Source: Zygnema cylindricum
Lineage: Eukaryota; Streptophyta; Zygnematophyceae; Zygnematales; Zygnemataceae
Length of the DNA: 64,000 bases
Reading direction: 5' to 3'
NCBI GenBank assembly: GCA_037447655.1
Contig: JBBHKE010001963.1
Location: 89,078 to 153,077, forward strand
Under the pieces are notes generated by a model. The model did not search any database and was not told the origin of the DNA. It saw nothing but the letters and a program-made list of their open reading frames with translations. Position 1 is the first letter of the stretch, and each line of letters opens with the position of its first letter. Shown here piece after piece: positions 34,165-47,711 of this stretch. The translations under genes and the position numbers were made by a program.

Positions 34165-35585
34165 CATAGTTCAAAAGTAGGTGAAAGTAGGCCCATACAG
34201 TATGCCTATTGTATGCAAAACATACAATATGCCCTTAAGACCCATATTGTATTGGTCGAAAAATGAAAAAAAAGGTTAAGAGGGTTGAGTTGCACATCGA
34301 TCGATAGAGAATTAAATGGCATGTCTAAGGGTGTGTCCCCATGTACTTGTAACTTAGCGAAATTACTTTGTATTTTAGCGCGGATCCGCCGGACCCGGTG
34401 TTCAAGTGTCCCTATGTCTGTAAGGACGAAATCGTAACTTACGCTTGTGACGATTGTATACGTCGACAGTACCTGTGACGGTTGTCAACGTCTACAATCT
34501 GTGGTCGCACGTTGTTTTTTGTACCTGCGTGTGACGTCGCATGTCTTACCGTGACATTGTAGACGTAGCGCCTTCCAGCCTGTGCAATTTCACGGTCGAA
34601 GAAGATGCGCTTTGTCTTCGCGTCGCCTGTCCGCTCGACGTGAAATGGCATCGGAATTTGAAGACCCCTGCAAAAAAAGAAATCCGTACTAGACGAAAAC
34701 GGACAAATTCAAACAAATTGTGTATTTGTCTTTGTCGTATTGACGCGCAAACGGACAAAACATAGCGAACTATGTACTTTTCTTTGTCCTTGGAAATCGT
34801 AGGATTTTTGTCGAAATTTACGGCACGTGCGAAAGTATGTTCCTATTTGTCAATCGAAAAAACCTAATTTTAAATCACATCGCGCATGTGTTTTAAAGAT
34901 AAGGTTGAAGATGACGTTTTTTGTCGTCGAAGTGGGTCGAAAAGCACAAGACGACAACTTTTCGTACATCCTAAGTTTAGGGATGACGCAAATTGTACTC
35001 TACAAATTTGCGATTCCTTCGTACGGTTGCAACTTAGGCAGTATGGCTCTAAGTTTTACAGCAAAACGACAGGAAAAAAACCTTACTTATGCACATGGGG
35101 ACACACCCTAAATTTTGAAAAAAAATCGGACAATTTTTTTTTTTTCTGTGAATTTTGAGGTGTTTTTTATTTCAACCGTCAGATTTGGACGATCGGACGG
35201 TCGCTGATCAAATTGGCGATCTTAAGAAGATCACATGAAAAGCCCATAACACAACTTACGATAGGACTATTTGTCATATTAGCGTCTGCAATTTTGAAGG
35301 CCACACTAAATAAAGCCTCAAATTGACCAACCAGGTTGCCCGTCCGCGTTTTTTTTTTTTTCCGGGTTTTTTTTCCGGCGGAATGTCATCCTACGCCGCG
35401 TCAGTTCGCTAAAATATTTCGTCAGGTGGCGTGCGCTGTACTATGATCATACGTCATATTCGTACGATCGTACAAGAGTGTCCGCAACTCACACCCATAC
35501 AATATGCCTACTCTACGCGAGTTTAGTGCCAAGTTTTGTGCGCCTACCAAAGGCCTACCATAAAAACGCCTACTTTTGAACTATG
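34165..35585. mobile_element. Family B hAT-type MITE carrying a P element
   Basis: It starts CATAGTTCAAAAGTAGG and ends in the exact inverse. It is flanked by perfect 8-bp duplications GTTGGAAC (34,157-34,164 and 35,586-35,593). Without the 780-bp P insertion it would be about 640 bp. No coding capacity. Confidence 0.95.
34329..35108. mobile_element. Family P PIF/Harbinger-like element, intact ends
   Basis: 780 bp with perfect inverted ends GGGTGTGTCCCCATGT and a three-base target duplication TAA on both sides (34,326-34,328 and 35,109-35,111). The uninterrupted version of the target site is present in the B copy at 62,614-63,071, confirming the insertion boundaries. TAA/TTA targets are characteristic of PIF/Harbinger and Tourist elements. 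No transposase frame, so non-autonomous. Confidence 0.9.
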
Positions 35586-36042
35586 GTTGGAACCATGTAA
35601 TAACATAAATAAAGGTAACTGCCTGGATGACAATTACCATTGCGTACCGTACCCGAAAAGTCAAAACCAATAAAGCGGTACAGCAGGCCCCTCTGAACCA
35701 GCTCCGCATTTTCGAAGAATCTTCACCCTCTTCCGACATGTCGGCAGACGGCCGCGGTTTCTGGAGCTGTGCGCGGTCCACTCCGCGTAGAGCTCTCCGC
35801 CAGAACCCTAACGGAACTGACAAAACGGAAACGAACTGACGTCAAGCTGGACCGAACACTGCTTTGTGTTTGCCTTCCTCGCTTCTAAGTTGTAACCGAC
35901 TGGTCGACAGTTCCAGGAGTGACTCCTGCCTTCGCTTCAGTTTCGAGTTGTCGTTGCAGGGAAGCCGATTGGCGTTATTGTGGACGTTTACACCTGCTGG
36001 AATAGGTGTTGCAGCAAGGGAGCCTGGGAAAGAAGCGACGCC
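35586..36042 (+). promoter_or_regulatory. ALIS upstream region and 5' UTR
   Basis: About 450 bp separate the end of the B element from the ALIS start codon, so the transposon lies close to or within the promoter. No TATA box could be assigned with confidence. The short open frame 35,864-36,046 overlaps the start codon in another frame and may be an upstream ORF, or may mean nothing. Confidence 0.35.
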
Positions 36043-39000
36043 ATGAGCACATCTGGAGAGGGCGCGGTGGCACCTAAGGAGTCAAAGAAGCCTAAGTGTG
36101 AGTATCCGGCAAGAATGAAATGCCGTGGTTCCTTTTCTTAGCAGGCTGTGATTCATAGCCACGTTTTTCTTAACCGTGAAATGTTTTTGACGAGCTCAAT
36201 CTCTCGACAAGTCAATTATTTTTCCATGTCATCCATCAGCAGATATGTCTTAAGTTCTGTGGTTGTTATGGCACACGACAGTGATTTCCTTTGCTGGTGA
36301 TAATGTTGTATTTGGAAGTTGTGTTCAGAGGTTAATTCAAATGATGGATTAATATACAACTTTTTAGAGGCATTTTCACTTCATCGTAAAACTTCCAGAC
36401 TGTGATTCACTATCAGTTTCCTAGTTTTGGATGATGGCAACGTCGTGATTGAATGCAGTAAGGAGTTTGCGAATCTCTTTATCACATTAAGCACTTAAAG
36501 CCCAGGTAGAGTAGATTAAATCCTTATAGAAATTGATTTCTACTTTTCAGTTCACACTTGTATTTCGAATGTAATTGAGTACCTTATTGTTGCGTTTTGT
36601 TGTAAAAAAAAAATATGGAAATGCCTTTTGTTTGCTTAGCAGACATTTGTGATAGCCCGGATTAGACTTTTCTCACTATGTAAAGCCACATTTACTGCAA
36701 AAATGCTCTCGAGAGTATGCAACTTAAACCTCACGCTGACACCTTTACATCCACGATATGAGTCATTTCTGAGAACACGGCCTTTTTACCCTGTCAATAG
36801 TATTCACAGCTGTATATGTCGTCACGTGGAACTTTGCATATCCAATGATGCTGTAGGTCAAATATTATGTTTTAAGCATGGCTTTTTGGGTATTTTTGAA
36901 GTGCTATGCGAGAAGATGTACAGTCTGGAAGCGTATTGTGTTCTATGTATTAGGCCGGTATTCACCCATTTTGACCAATAAGGACCATTTTTCTTTGGTG
37001 GCGAAATTACTGGCGAGGGCATTTAGAAGGGGTGGCTGTTCACTTCTGAGTTGGGAATGAATAACGTTTTTTTATTTTTTATTGAGGTGTCTTCTTCCCT
37101 GACGTTTTCTGACTGACTTGTCATGACTTCCCTTCCCACCTGATTTTTCCAGATTCGAAATTTACTCAGCAAGAACTCCCAGCATGCAAGCCACTGCTGA
37201 CTCCTGCTGTGGTAAGCCGATTGTAGGATCTCTATAGAACTTGTTTTATGTCTTCCAACAGTTTTTTGAACCAATGCGTCAAATGAACTCTACTTGTCGT
37301 TTAGGGTGTGCGACTTTCTTTGTTGGCATTAGGGTGACACAGTAAGTTTTTTATATTTTTAAGCATATTGTACCAACCATGGGTGACTTTACAGGAGTGA
37401 TATCAGCTCTGCGTTTGTTGTTTGAAGGTGGGTTGTTTTGTTCCTTGACCATTTATTTCTGGTGGTATTGCAGGTGATCTCAACGTTTTTTATTATTGGT
37501 GTCATTTTTATTCCAATCGGCGCAGTTTCTCTATTGGCATCTAATGGGGTAAGTTTATGTGGTGAGTTTTAGGAAATGTGGCTGTTTTTATGTTCTGTTG
37601 TTGTTACTGTGGGGCGCCATAAGTGGTTAGGAGTTGCTCACAGAACGGACAACTGTTTAATTGCCACAATGTTCCATCTGTCTGTTTACTTTCCATGTTT
37701 ACAGTAGCCTCAGTCATGATTTTCACGAGTAGACATTAGTAATCTCACTGCATGTATGTCCCATATTGCTCATTGACTTATCATTTTGTTTTAAGAATGT
37801 CATAAGTTTAGCCTCAAGGATATGAAGTGGCGCTTTATAGCCCTAATAAAAACCTGAGTTTGATTTTGTTGTTGTCATGTTTCTCTGCCTTTCTTTTAAT
37901 ACCTTCACCTTGTTTTTCTTATTTCGCTTCAGGTGGTTGAAGTGAAGAAAAGATACGATCAAGATTGTCTTCCTAATGCGACTGACAATGACGAGAGGTC
38001 TTCTATTTTGGAAAACCAGCTGAATGCAACTATTCCAAATTGTACTCTCACTGTAACGGTGAGTTGTGGAAAAAAAATTGGACCAAGTTTGACCAAATTG
38101 AGGACGTAGTCTGCTGTTTTCAATATGGATTCTGATCACCTGGCAATGTTTGTGGATACAGTTGACCTTGCAATGGCAGACATACTGCTATGTAACTGTT
38201 GTACTGAAAAAGGCTGCAAGTAGGTGTAGAGGTGAAGCTTTGAGTTATTTTTCATCTCTGATCGTTGCTGGCTTTCTGAACTTTTTCGTTTTCTGTTTGT
38301 CTTTTCAAGTCTTGTGATTTAGTCTTGCTGCATTATGGTCCATATGGTGCTCGCCTGCTGTGTCAGGATGTATGTTGAGAAAATCCTTTTTTTTTTTAAA
38401 GAGTTCCATGGGACTTTCCAGGTGATAACAACGATGACATGGTGATATTTGTTAATTTAGCTGTATGCTTTGTAGGAGGATATTCCACATGAATCAAAGT
38501 CTTGGTCTTTGAAATGAAAACTGTTTCTTAAGACTTTGTGCTGAAACACCTCCAGCCTGTTGTGGAATGTTCAAAAAGCATATTTGGCAAAAAGTTGCCT
38601 CAACCACCACTTGGACGGTGCTAATTAGGGCACGTGGACTTATTGGGAGCAGGTACCAAAGAAAATGTCGGCGCCTATTTTCGTGTACTATCAGCTGGAC
38701 AACTTTTACCAGAATCACCGCAGGTAGCGCTGAATGTTAGTTGTTAAAATACCCGGACAACATTTATGTTTTTTTTGAAGATCATCTTTACAAGGAAATC
38801 CAATCTCTCACGATGAATAATGCATGCAGGAAATAAGGAAAGCCGGTTTTTTTTTATGTTTTTGAATTTGAATATAGGCTTGCGCACTTATGAATTGTCT
38901 TCAAATTGATCTTGTCGACGCATTCGACCATGGAAAGTTGGTTCTTGAAGTGTCTGCTACTTACAGAAATGGATTGTCATTTAGCCACTCATAAACCCTA

Positions 39001-40329
39001 CTCTAGAGCAGCATTTGAAAAGCCAGGGAAGATCTGTACTGTTTTCCTCGATTTTTCTTATCTTTACTCTTTTTTTGCCATCTTTCTAAAATCACTTCGG
39101 TGAAGGATGCTATTGCAGGTATGTGAAGAGTCGCAGTGACAGTCAACTGCGAGGAGACAGTGTGACTGGCAGTGGTTTGGATGTTTGCAAACCGGAGGCT
39201 TATTTAGGAGGAAATACAAGTTTACCTATTGATCCATGTGGTCTCATTGCTTGGTCACTGTTCAACGACACATACTCATTCTCCACGGGAGATTCCAATA
39301 TTTCTGTGGATGAGACCAACATCTCATGGAAAAGTGATCGAGATGTAAAGTTCGGATCACAGCTGCCAGAGAACTTTAACACAGACCCTTTGTTGCGGGG
39401 AGGTGGAGTTTTGGATCCAGCAACTCCGGTGAGGATTTTTCCTTTGCACCAATTTGCAAGTTTCTGGAGAGATTTGGAAAGGCCCACTCTTTCAGAAGCC
39501 TTCTTTTATGATACGCTTTTGCTTTTCTACCTGAGGTGTGTATAATGCGGCCATGGCATTCTATGATAAAATAGTTTATCAGCTGATATAGCTGTACCTG
39601 TTTTCTCTGTGACTTTTCAGTTGAACCAAGATGAACATCTGATTGTGTGGATGAGAACAGCAGCTCTTCCCACTTTCCGCAAGTTGTGGGGCCGGATACA
39701 TACAGACATTGCAGAAGATACAGTGATCTCTATTTCTATACAGAACGTATATAATACCTATCGTTTCGGCGGTGCAAAGTATGTGGTGCTCAGTACAGCC
39801 AGTTGGCTCGGAGGGAAAAACGCATTTCTTGGGGTCGCCTATCTGTCTGTTGGCGGTTTGAGCATTCTCCTTGCGCTCCTCTTTTTGCTTCTCCAGATTG
39901 TTAGCCCGAGGTACAAGCCAAGTTTTGAACAAACAAACTTTTCACTATTCTCAATTGAGTTTTTTGAGGGTGCCTATTTTTAAGATCATTGATGTTGTTT
40001 TATGTATAATTCTAGTCCTTGATGATGCATTCCTGTTAGGGAAGCTGTGTCATTTCCTGCATCTTTTTTTTTTATATTTTCATTTTTTGCTTTATGAGCT
40101 TTTGGCTTGTGTCCTTGTGTGTTTCTGTTTCTCACCAAAGTGTTTGGTTGATGTAGAGGCTGACTCAGGCCGTGGGCAGAATGGCTGCCACTCTCCACTA
40201 TATCACCCTTTTTTGTGCATATCACTAACCTCGAGTGTTGTGGATATGCAATGTTGCAGGGAATTGGGGGATACCTCGCTGCTTTCTTGGAACAAAAAAG
40301 CGTTGGCTGCTGGAGGGGGTGGTAATTGA
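36043..40329 (+). CDS. ALIS: ALA-interacting subunit, CDC50/LEM3 family, 8 exons, 351 residues
   Basis: A beta-subunit of P4-type ATPases (lipid flippases), needed for exit of the ATPase from the ER and for lipid flipping in Golgi and plasma membrane. Exons: 36043-36097, 37153-37211, 37474-37548, 37933-38058, 38653-38723, 39119-39428, 39621-39910, 40260-40329 (TGA). All junctions are GT-AG and in phase, giving 351 residues, the usual plant length. Family marks are SKFTQQELPACKP before the first membrane span (exon 3, about residues 39-63), YQLDNFYQNHR (exon 5), RYVKSRSDSQLRG (exon 6), PCGLIAWSLFND, and VWMRTAALPTFRKLWG. A second span (about 300-325) follows SWLGGKN, and a short C-tail contains LGDTSLLSWN. 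Asn-X-Ser/Thr sites in the loop suit a glycosylated ectodomain. It looks intact and functional. Confidence 0.96.
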
Positions 40330-43224
40330 ATTTTCAATTGATGTGCTTCTGAATGCGGGAGTTCCCTTGAGTAAGTTTTGTTTGGTGGATTTTAGAATGG
40401 CGGTGATAGATGGGAGTGATGTTAGAATCTGGTGTGATTGAAAGATGAAGGTTGCACCTTTTCATCAAAGGTTGTAGATAAGACTAAAGAGGTTTTGGCA
40501 GCCTTCATATAGAGGTCCACGATTACACAAATTGTACAGAACAGAACACTTGGTCTAGCTGGTGTTTAATCTTCTTTATAACTGGGGAGGATTTTCCTTA
40601 TCCTCCAGCAAACTCGACACGATGTTTAAAGGGTACGATGAAAGCCCGAAAGTAAATGGAAGGCTCAATTATTCATTTCTCTGAAACAGCTTCCTTATGT
40701 TGACATGTATATTGTTTTTTTGCAAGGAAATTTTCATTTAAATGTGTACTTTTGGACTTTCGAGCTGCTCAGCAATGTTTTGTCGGGATGTAAGACCTAA
40801 CATATTGATGGCTTTTATTGGCAAATTGCGGGATGGTCCAAATTTTGGAATTGTTTCAGTCGGAGCAAGTCTGCCTCAGGCATTGATTAGAAGGGTCTCT
40901 AATCTTGTCTCTTGTACTCTCTGTACATGTTGCTTTGCAAGGATTTTGTTAGTTGTAGTAAGGCCTGAAAACAATTTAAGAAGCATCGTAGTCTTCAATA
41001 TAACATAAAAATGTAGTAATACATTTAATTATTGAAAATATCAATGGAACTATAAAGTAAAATGAGGCCCAAAATGTAAACGACATCAAATAATGAACAC
41101 CAAGAATAACTGAGAAGCCCAGATGGAAATAAAAATGACAACCAATAAAAACCAACAGAGCAGAATCAAAATTGCAAAATGAAAACAGCATCCAATTTGG
41201 CCTATAGTGAAACAAAGCGAAGAATCTATAAGGGGGTGTACCCCTGTCAGTTCTCAATAGACAGCGAGAACAATTACTGAATACTGAATATGACACCATA
41301 CAAATCTTTGTTTTTGGGCCCTCTTCAAATCACAATTACAGAATAAAGTGCCTGATGTGTTTTGCAAATGATGACCACAGGCTCTCAAATGCCATTAGAG
41401 GCTTTCACATACACAATGCTGAAGAGAATTTGATTATCATAACCAGCCAACTCTTAAAGTAAGTGAAGGACCTGACAATAACTATCGACCATCTATATAA
41501 AGATGGCATATACAGATTTCTTCTTAAAGACACGCATGAAAAATTATTATTACAGGTATGATGAAATAGTCTGCCTTCTTGTAGACATAAAAGAAATAAA
41601 TATTTGTGAACCTTGGTTCACAATCAGCTGTCTTTACCTATCATAAAAGCTCAGATTACTGTGTTCATCTATCAGAAAAGCAGCTTACCCACCATGTTAC
41701 TTTCCCGAAACCTAAAACTAGAGTTCAAATTCATAAATATATTCGTACAACCAACCTCTGGAAAAAGCGTGCACAGCATAGTTAAGGAATCTATTGACAT
41801 ATAGGCAAGAAATTTGAAAAATGGGTTCAGGCCAGTCTAGTTTTAAAACAAATACCATTTGACAAATATAACTAAAGGCTCAATCAGCGAGAAAACGTAA
41901 GGGAAATGCAACCAGACTGCTCATCTGACCCTATAGACAACTTAATCTTAAAATTAAACTGGATACAAAAGTAAAATACAAACGCACCCAAGTTCTCTAA
42001 TCCACAGTCATACATACAGGATTCTGAAATTGAAGGACAAGGTTCAGAAGCAAAAGTGGCCACAACTAACGCAAAAATGAGAAACCGACTGAAAGCCCCA
42101 CCAGCACGCTAAACTTTGCAGGATGCTCATGTTGCGTTGCAAAACAATTTCCTTGGACAGACTACTTCATACCATTTGCATGTAGCCTTTTTCTGGTAGT
42201 TGCGACGCCAGGACCCCAGTTGAGAGAATATCGTGTGAACCATTACTTGTCAAAGAAAAACAGTGCGGATGAGTTCACCAACTGAAGCCTCGGATAAAGA
42301 GCCAGATATACACATAACAACTAATTTCAATCAAACAGAGTATTGTTGGCCGGTCGGCGTGTTACACCCTAATGTAACAAAAGCCAGTTTTAGCACGTCA
42401 CGATCCTAATACCACCTTTCCGAAGGTTCTGCAAACTGCTTTTTTCCAAAGATTTGCAGAGACTGTCATTTTCAGTTCCTGAAGCTGCGACGAGCTTCTT
42501 GCATGTCTGAAATCCCATACAAACAGAGACCATATGCTTTATTCGTTAACCCTCGGGGCACAAATTTTTAGGTTTGGCATGTTTCTGGTCTTATTGTTGT
42601 CTTTGCTAGGAAGCAAAAAGTGGATTTGGATGTTCAATTAACCCCTAGTCATTGAAAAAAGTTGCTGGAAGGCCTAAGTTGATAAAACCTTACTAGGATT
42701 GCACCAATGGATCTCACGTTTTGGATAGGACTGAATAAGTGAACCAAAACATAAGCTACGCTATACGAAAGCAAAGGTTCTGTTTCCAGTTGAAGCAATT
42801 GTGCAACGAATTCTATTTGTGAGGTTGACACAGAAGGCAGCTTCATTAAATTTTGTTCAAGTTGTGAATTGGATTGCCTCGTCAAATTCAGGACTTCATC
42901 AGAAAAGCCTTTGCCTCCCCACATTCTATAGAAAAAGCACTCTGCTGGACTACTCAATATGTCTCCTGTAAAATTGCAGGGAGTTTTCTATTTGGTATAC
43001 TAGCAATTGCGCAGTATGTGGCCTAGTGACTAGTCTATGCGACAGTACAGTTCTATAAGAGACAATTCAGTGTCTTTCACTAAAGAAGGATCTCCACATG
43101 GGACGGTTTACATCAGTCATGCGAACCCTTTCTCGAAGAATACAACATGACAAACAGTTACTTGAAACAGGAGAAAGTAATCCCAGAAGCATTCATAGTG
43201 TCACAGAAATCAAGAATGACCTTC
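40330..43224. other. Convergent intergenic region, no further gene seen
   Basis: It lies between the ends of two convergent genes and should hold both 3' UTRs. The open frames at 40,742-41,008 (+), 40,976-41,299 (-) and 42,649-42,957 (-) do not resemble known proteins. The last could be extra 3' sequence of the Agenet gene. No repeats with inverted ends were noticed. Confidence 0.4.
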
Positions 43225-46200
43225 TCAAAGTCTGTTTAATCGTGCAGAAGAAAGCCCACCTTTCGTTCCCAAAGTTGAAATAGTCCGATATGTCCTACGA
43301 GACCTGGGCTTTCGATGCATTGTCCAGGAGGGAGGAACGTCAGGCGTGAAACTCAATGGGGATGTACAGAGGAAAGCTTGGCAGTTATTCTGCATCTGAA
43401 ATAAAGCACTTGTTTTTGGATGCTCTGCTGTATTTTCCGACTGCACAGAAGACATTCGTTCCAGGACTCCAGACGATGTTGCATTTGTTGACAGTATATT
43501 TAGGCCACCAGCGGGGCATATGGAAAGTGGTGTTAAAGTATTATGATGTTCTTTTTCCGATGAACAAGTGCAATACTGCTCAGATTGCGCAGACTCTGTC
43601 GATAAAAAACCCAATTGACTCGGTGGTCCTTGGTTACACAATCCTGCACTGTCTGTATGGGGAGATATGTCTATAGAATATGGCGTTTCTGGGGCAGAAA
43701 TTATGTTTGCAGTGGTATTCGAGGATGTCATATTGATCTCAGAAGAACTGCTACAATTAGGTAGCAACATGCCTTCAAAACTGGAGAAGTGCTGACCAGG
43801 AGAATACCGACTCCCTCCAACTGATTTGGGAAGGTAAACAAGCTGCCCTCCTGCTACTCCTTGTCTCAACGGTTCCTGAAAAAAACCACATACCAAATGA
43901 TAAAGAAAAAACCAACGGAGAAGTGACAAAAAATATCAAGTACGTTCTTTGGACATAATCCTCCACTAGAAAAACTTAAGAAGAGGAATTATAAGCTGCT
44001 TAGTGTGATGGTGCTTAACAGTTTAAGGTCTCTCGAGTACAGGATAGGTACAGCATTTGTAGCAGGGGATTTAGACAATGGTTTTTACTTAGATTATCAT
44101 GAGTAACGTGCATGTTATGCTGACTTCACATAAAACAAATCAGCACATTCGACACACTGTAAATCCCCTTTATTAGAGCCAAATATGTCCCGCCATATTT
44201 TTTATGTCAAACACATTAGGCGTATTTGATGCCAATAGCATCCTAAACAGCTATTTTATCAGCCAATGAACAATTTTGCTGTAGGCCATGTGAAAAAATG
44301 AAAACGACAAACTCACTTTAAAAACAGGAACGTTCAAAGCCTTCCCTTCCCCCTCCAGTTTCTGGACCATGCACTCATTTCTTCCAGGAAACAAGCTTTT
44401 TCTAGGCTCATCATTGTTTGCAAGAACTCTACCTGGGGTGGGCGTGGGAATGACCAAACACCTTTGTCCCAAAGAAGGGTTGCACGAAGATCTTTGAATA
44501 AGGCCTTCTCAAGCTCCCCATTCCCCTCTCCCTCTGGAAACTGCAGTAGCCTCAGCTGCGATTCACATCCCTAATGACCATTAATCCAAGAAACCAACTG
44601 CAAAAAATAATGAAGACACTCATGAAGACAACTATTTCCTTTAAAACCATAGCAGATGACTCATTTGTAACATGAGACCAAAAGCACAAGGGCATATATA
44701 TATATGACTACCTCAAAAAAAGGAAGGTAACACAGAACCAACAGCAAAAAAATAATGAAGACACGAAGGCAATTTCTTGAAAATTATGACCGATAATTCA
44801 TTTGAGATAACCGTGAAAGCATGGGACCCAAAGGAGAAGGGCATATACACATGACGACCTCAAAAAAAATATATGTACATAAAACAGAAGGCTTGCCATC
44901 CATGCTTACATGAACTATGCTTTCATCTCCATTTTAAAACTTACCAGCACATGGTCTTCTGCTGTGTGGCAAATAGTACCCAACCACCAACAGCCATCGC
45001 AGGCCCAATCCACCTTGTCTCCTTCCTCCCATTTCTCCTTTTGCAACACTGCTAACTCCAATTCAGTTTCTGTCGCAGTAAGAACTACTTCACTTTTGAG
45101 GGTAGTCACAGACATCTGATGAGGAGGGATAGGTCGCATCATCAACTGAAACCGGGGATCACAATCTTTTCTCTTGTCCTGATCATAAACGTTGATCCAT
45201 TCAGGCTCTGCATGGAACAATGTTGATATGGTGTCTTAGGGAAACGAAAATCATAACATCCTTGTGAACCTAAACTATCTGCTCAACAGCAAGATAAAAG
45301 GTATGAAGAAGGACATCACTTTTGCACAGAGCAAAGTCATTTTAAAAATACTTGGCAAAAAAGTTGGCTTCCACTCAACGATAGTCAACCAGGGCACAAC
45401 CGCCGAGGTACTCCCCGCGATAACTGAGAGATATCGTTGCTGCCTAGGAGACAAAAGCATAATGGATAAAAAAAATAGATAAAAGTATCACAAAGAAAAA
45501 CTACTAAGGTCACTTACTCTCATCAGGGTAATCGATGTACTGCACAAGGTATTGTGGTAACATTGGGCTAAAGTCGTCAAGAACATAAAATCGGCACTTT
45601 TCCACCTGCAGCCATTTGAAAAATTGAAAGCATTGCAGAAATTGATAGAAAAAGACAGGATGGGCAAAAGAGAGATCAACGGAAAAGCAGGGCTAATAGT
45701 GAGCTAAAATGTAACCGCCAAGGCAGAATGCACAAGCCCATCGTTACTGCAGCAATCTAACAAAAATGAGAGCACACAAGTTCTTAGACAAAAAGGAGCA
45801 CACAGGAAACAGCACGCAATGCAGCAGGTTTCCTAGGAAATTTTCATCAACTGCTACATTAAATTTACTGTCCTCCAACAAGGTTTGACAATCTGAAGAC
45901 TAGCATAATATACACAAGCAGGCACAAAGGCACAACGCACATAACCAGGTAACTCCAGGTTACCCATTACAATGTTGCGTATCACAAACCCAACTTACCC
46001 TGCAACGGAACCAAGCTCCTCGATAGCCTGTTTTGAAAGATCTCACTTCCACATCTTCACCTTCTTGAAAAGGGTGCCCGTCACACCATTGTTTGTATCG
46101 AAACAGCGGAAGACTCCTCTCTGCAGGAGCTGCCAGCATTCTTTCCTTTTGTGAATCCTCACAACCTAGCTTCTTCTCTGCAACAACGATAGCCAGGTGA

Positions 46201-47711
46201 CTATTGCTGTTTTCATTGAGAACGATTTCAACCTCGTTCCTAAATTTAGTTTCCTGTGTCCTTGATCCCATATCTTCCTTGTTCGACTTTTTGAAGTGAC
46301 CTAACGATGACCTCCGTTTCTTACAGGAAGATGGAATGCAAGCATTAATATCTGGATCCTGTCTTGAATCGTTTCTCATCGACTGTGTCTGTGACCTTCC
46401 CGCCTCTTGTTCAGCACAATTGTTTGTTGAAACATTTTTGTGAGAGCAATTACCAATCAATGATACTACATTTTTTGACCTTATGTGCTCTTCCGATGCA
46501 AAAGGACTTGCGGCACAGGCATCATTCCAACTTCCCACAGAACGTAAGAACCGCCTGTGAGAACGATCAGAGGAGATCAAGGACATTATATCTAATCTAC
46601 ATTCACTCTTATTCACGTTAATGCGTAATATTTTCTTCTCTTTTGGCTCGACATGTTCAACCTGAACTGTCACTGTGCTCCCATTAGATGTAACTTGTGA
46701 AACCGTCCTTGTCGAGAGTTCTTCCTGCAGTTTGTTATGAACAGCAAAGCTTCTTTCATGTGACTCGTTCAAAACTTCACTAGCACCCACTTTATCTAAG
46801 TTCATATTTTGTACATTCATAGACTTAGCCATCCTTTTAGAGTGGCTACAATCACACCTAAGATAACCAGAACACCAGCAAGTCCTATTTCTAGATTCTT
46901 TTCCATAAGTATCCCATCGTCTGTGCGGGACTGCCTTCTTCATGGTCCTTGGTCGAGTATCCGCCAACTTCTTCGGAACATTTGTGTCAACTTTATCACG
47001 GGGCTCTAAAGACTGCACAGGTGGTGACTCCTGAAAACCAAATCTAGTTTTAGTCGAGGCATCTAGCAAGTCTCCTTCCGATTTCACCCGATTGCTACTG
47101 GAGTTCTTATACAGATCAACAGTCTGAAGTTCAGCATCAGACAGTTCCCACGAAGACAAATGCTTTTCCTCTGTGACATGTTTGTTCATAACATCCGCAC
47201 GCAGAACAGTGACAATGTTTGTAGGGTTTACAAAAGGGTCTGTCTTTGTCTCTGAACCTCGAAAAAAGGACTTTTCTGGCGGAAATTGTGATAATGTAGC
47301 CAAAATGGCAGCAGGTTCCTGGGACCCGCTTTTCAGCTCCCCGGGATTAGGTTCCTGTCGTCTCCTCTGTCCCTTCTCCTTCTTCCTTCTTGCTCTTTTA
47401 CCCAGTAAAGTCGGCCCTGCCTTCGTAACATGGACCAATGGTTCTGCAGCACCAGCAGCAACATGGCAACTTTCGAATTGACATTCACCAGCATCACCAT
47501 CTCTTATGTCACAGTTGAAATGTTGGGGCATTTGACAAAAAGATTTTGGCTGTGGACACAAAACATTGCCATAACTCCCCAGACAAGGTGGCATTGCTGG
47601 ATCGGCATCAATTTGTACAGTAAGTGGAGTTCGAGAGGGTCTGGAAATCGATACTCTAAAAAGCGGCTTTGCATGCACATCCTGTGCCTCTTGTGATGTC
47701 GCGCCACCCAT
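43225..47711 (-). CDS. Agenet (plant Tudor-like) domain protein, 5 exons, about 945 residues
   Basis: A probable chromatin-associated protein. Agenet/Tudor-like domains in plants bind histone tails, and here that is inferred from the domain only. Exons (minus strand): 47711-45999, 45605-45518, 45207-44945, 44555-44433, 43875-43225. Phases agree. The first exon encodes a long hydrophilic region with a basic cluster (KRARRKKEKGQRRR, about residues 105-118) that could be a nuclear signal, and a Cys-rich patch (TCWCSGYLRCDC) near 290-300. The first Agenet module starts at QEGEDVEVRSF near residue 550 and runs through exon 2 into exon 3 (YIDYPDE). A second starts at EGDKVDWACDGCWWLGTI near 665 and continues in exon 4 (FKDLRATLLW). 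The C-terminal 216 residues are Ser-rich without a recognised domain. I chose the ATG at 47,711 because a stop lies just upstream in frame. The exon 4 donor is uncertain: a second site at 44,317 would be out of frame. Confidence 0.82.

Noticed and set aside
36649-38139. Open frames of 60-110 codons inside ALIS introns, both strands
   Set aside because: They overlap introns bounded by well-supported exons and resemble no known protein.
39911-39983. Read-through of ALIS exon 7 past 39,910 to a TAA
   Set aside because: The GTACAAG after CCGAG is a donor; splicing to 40,260 restores the conserved C-terminal LGDTSLLSWN, so the read-through tail is intronic.
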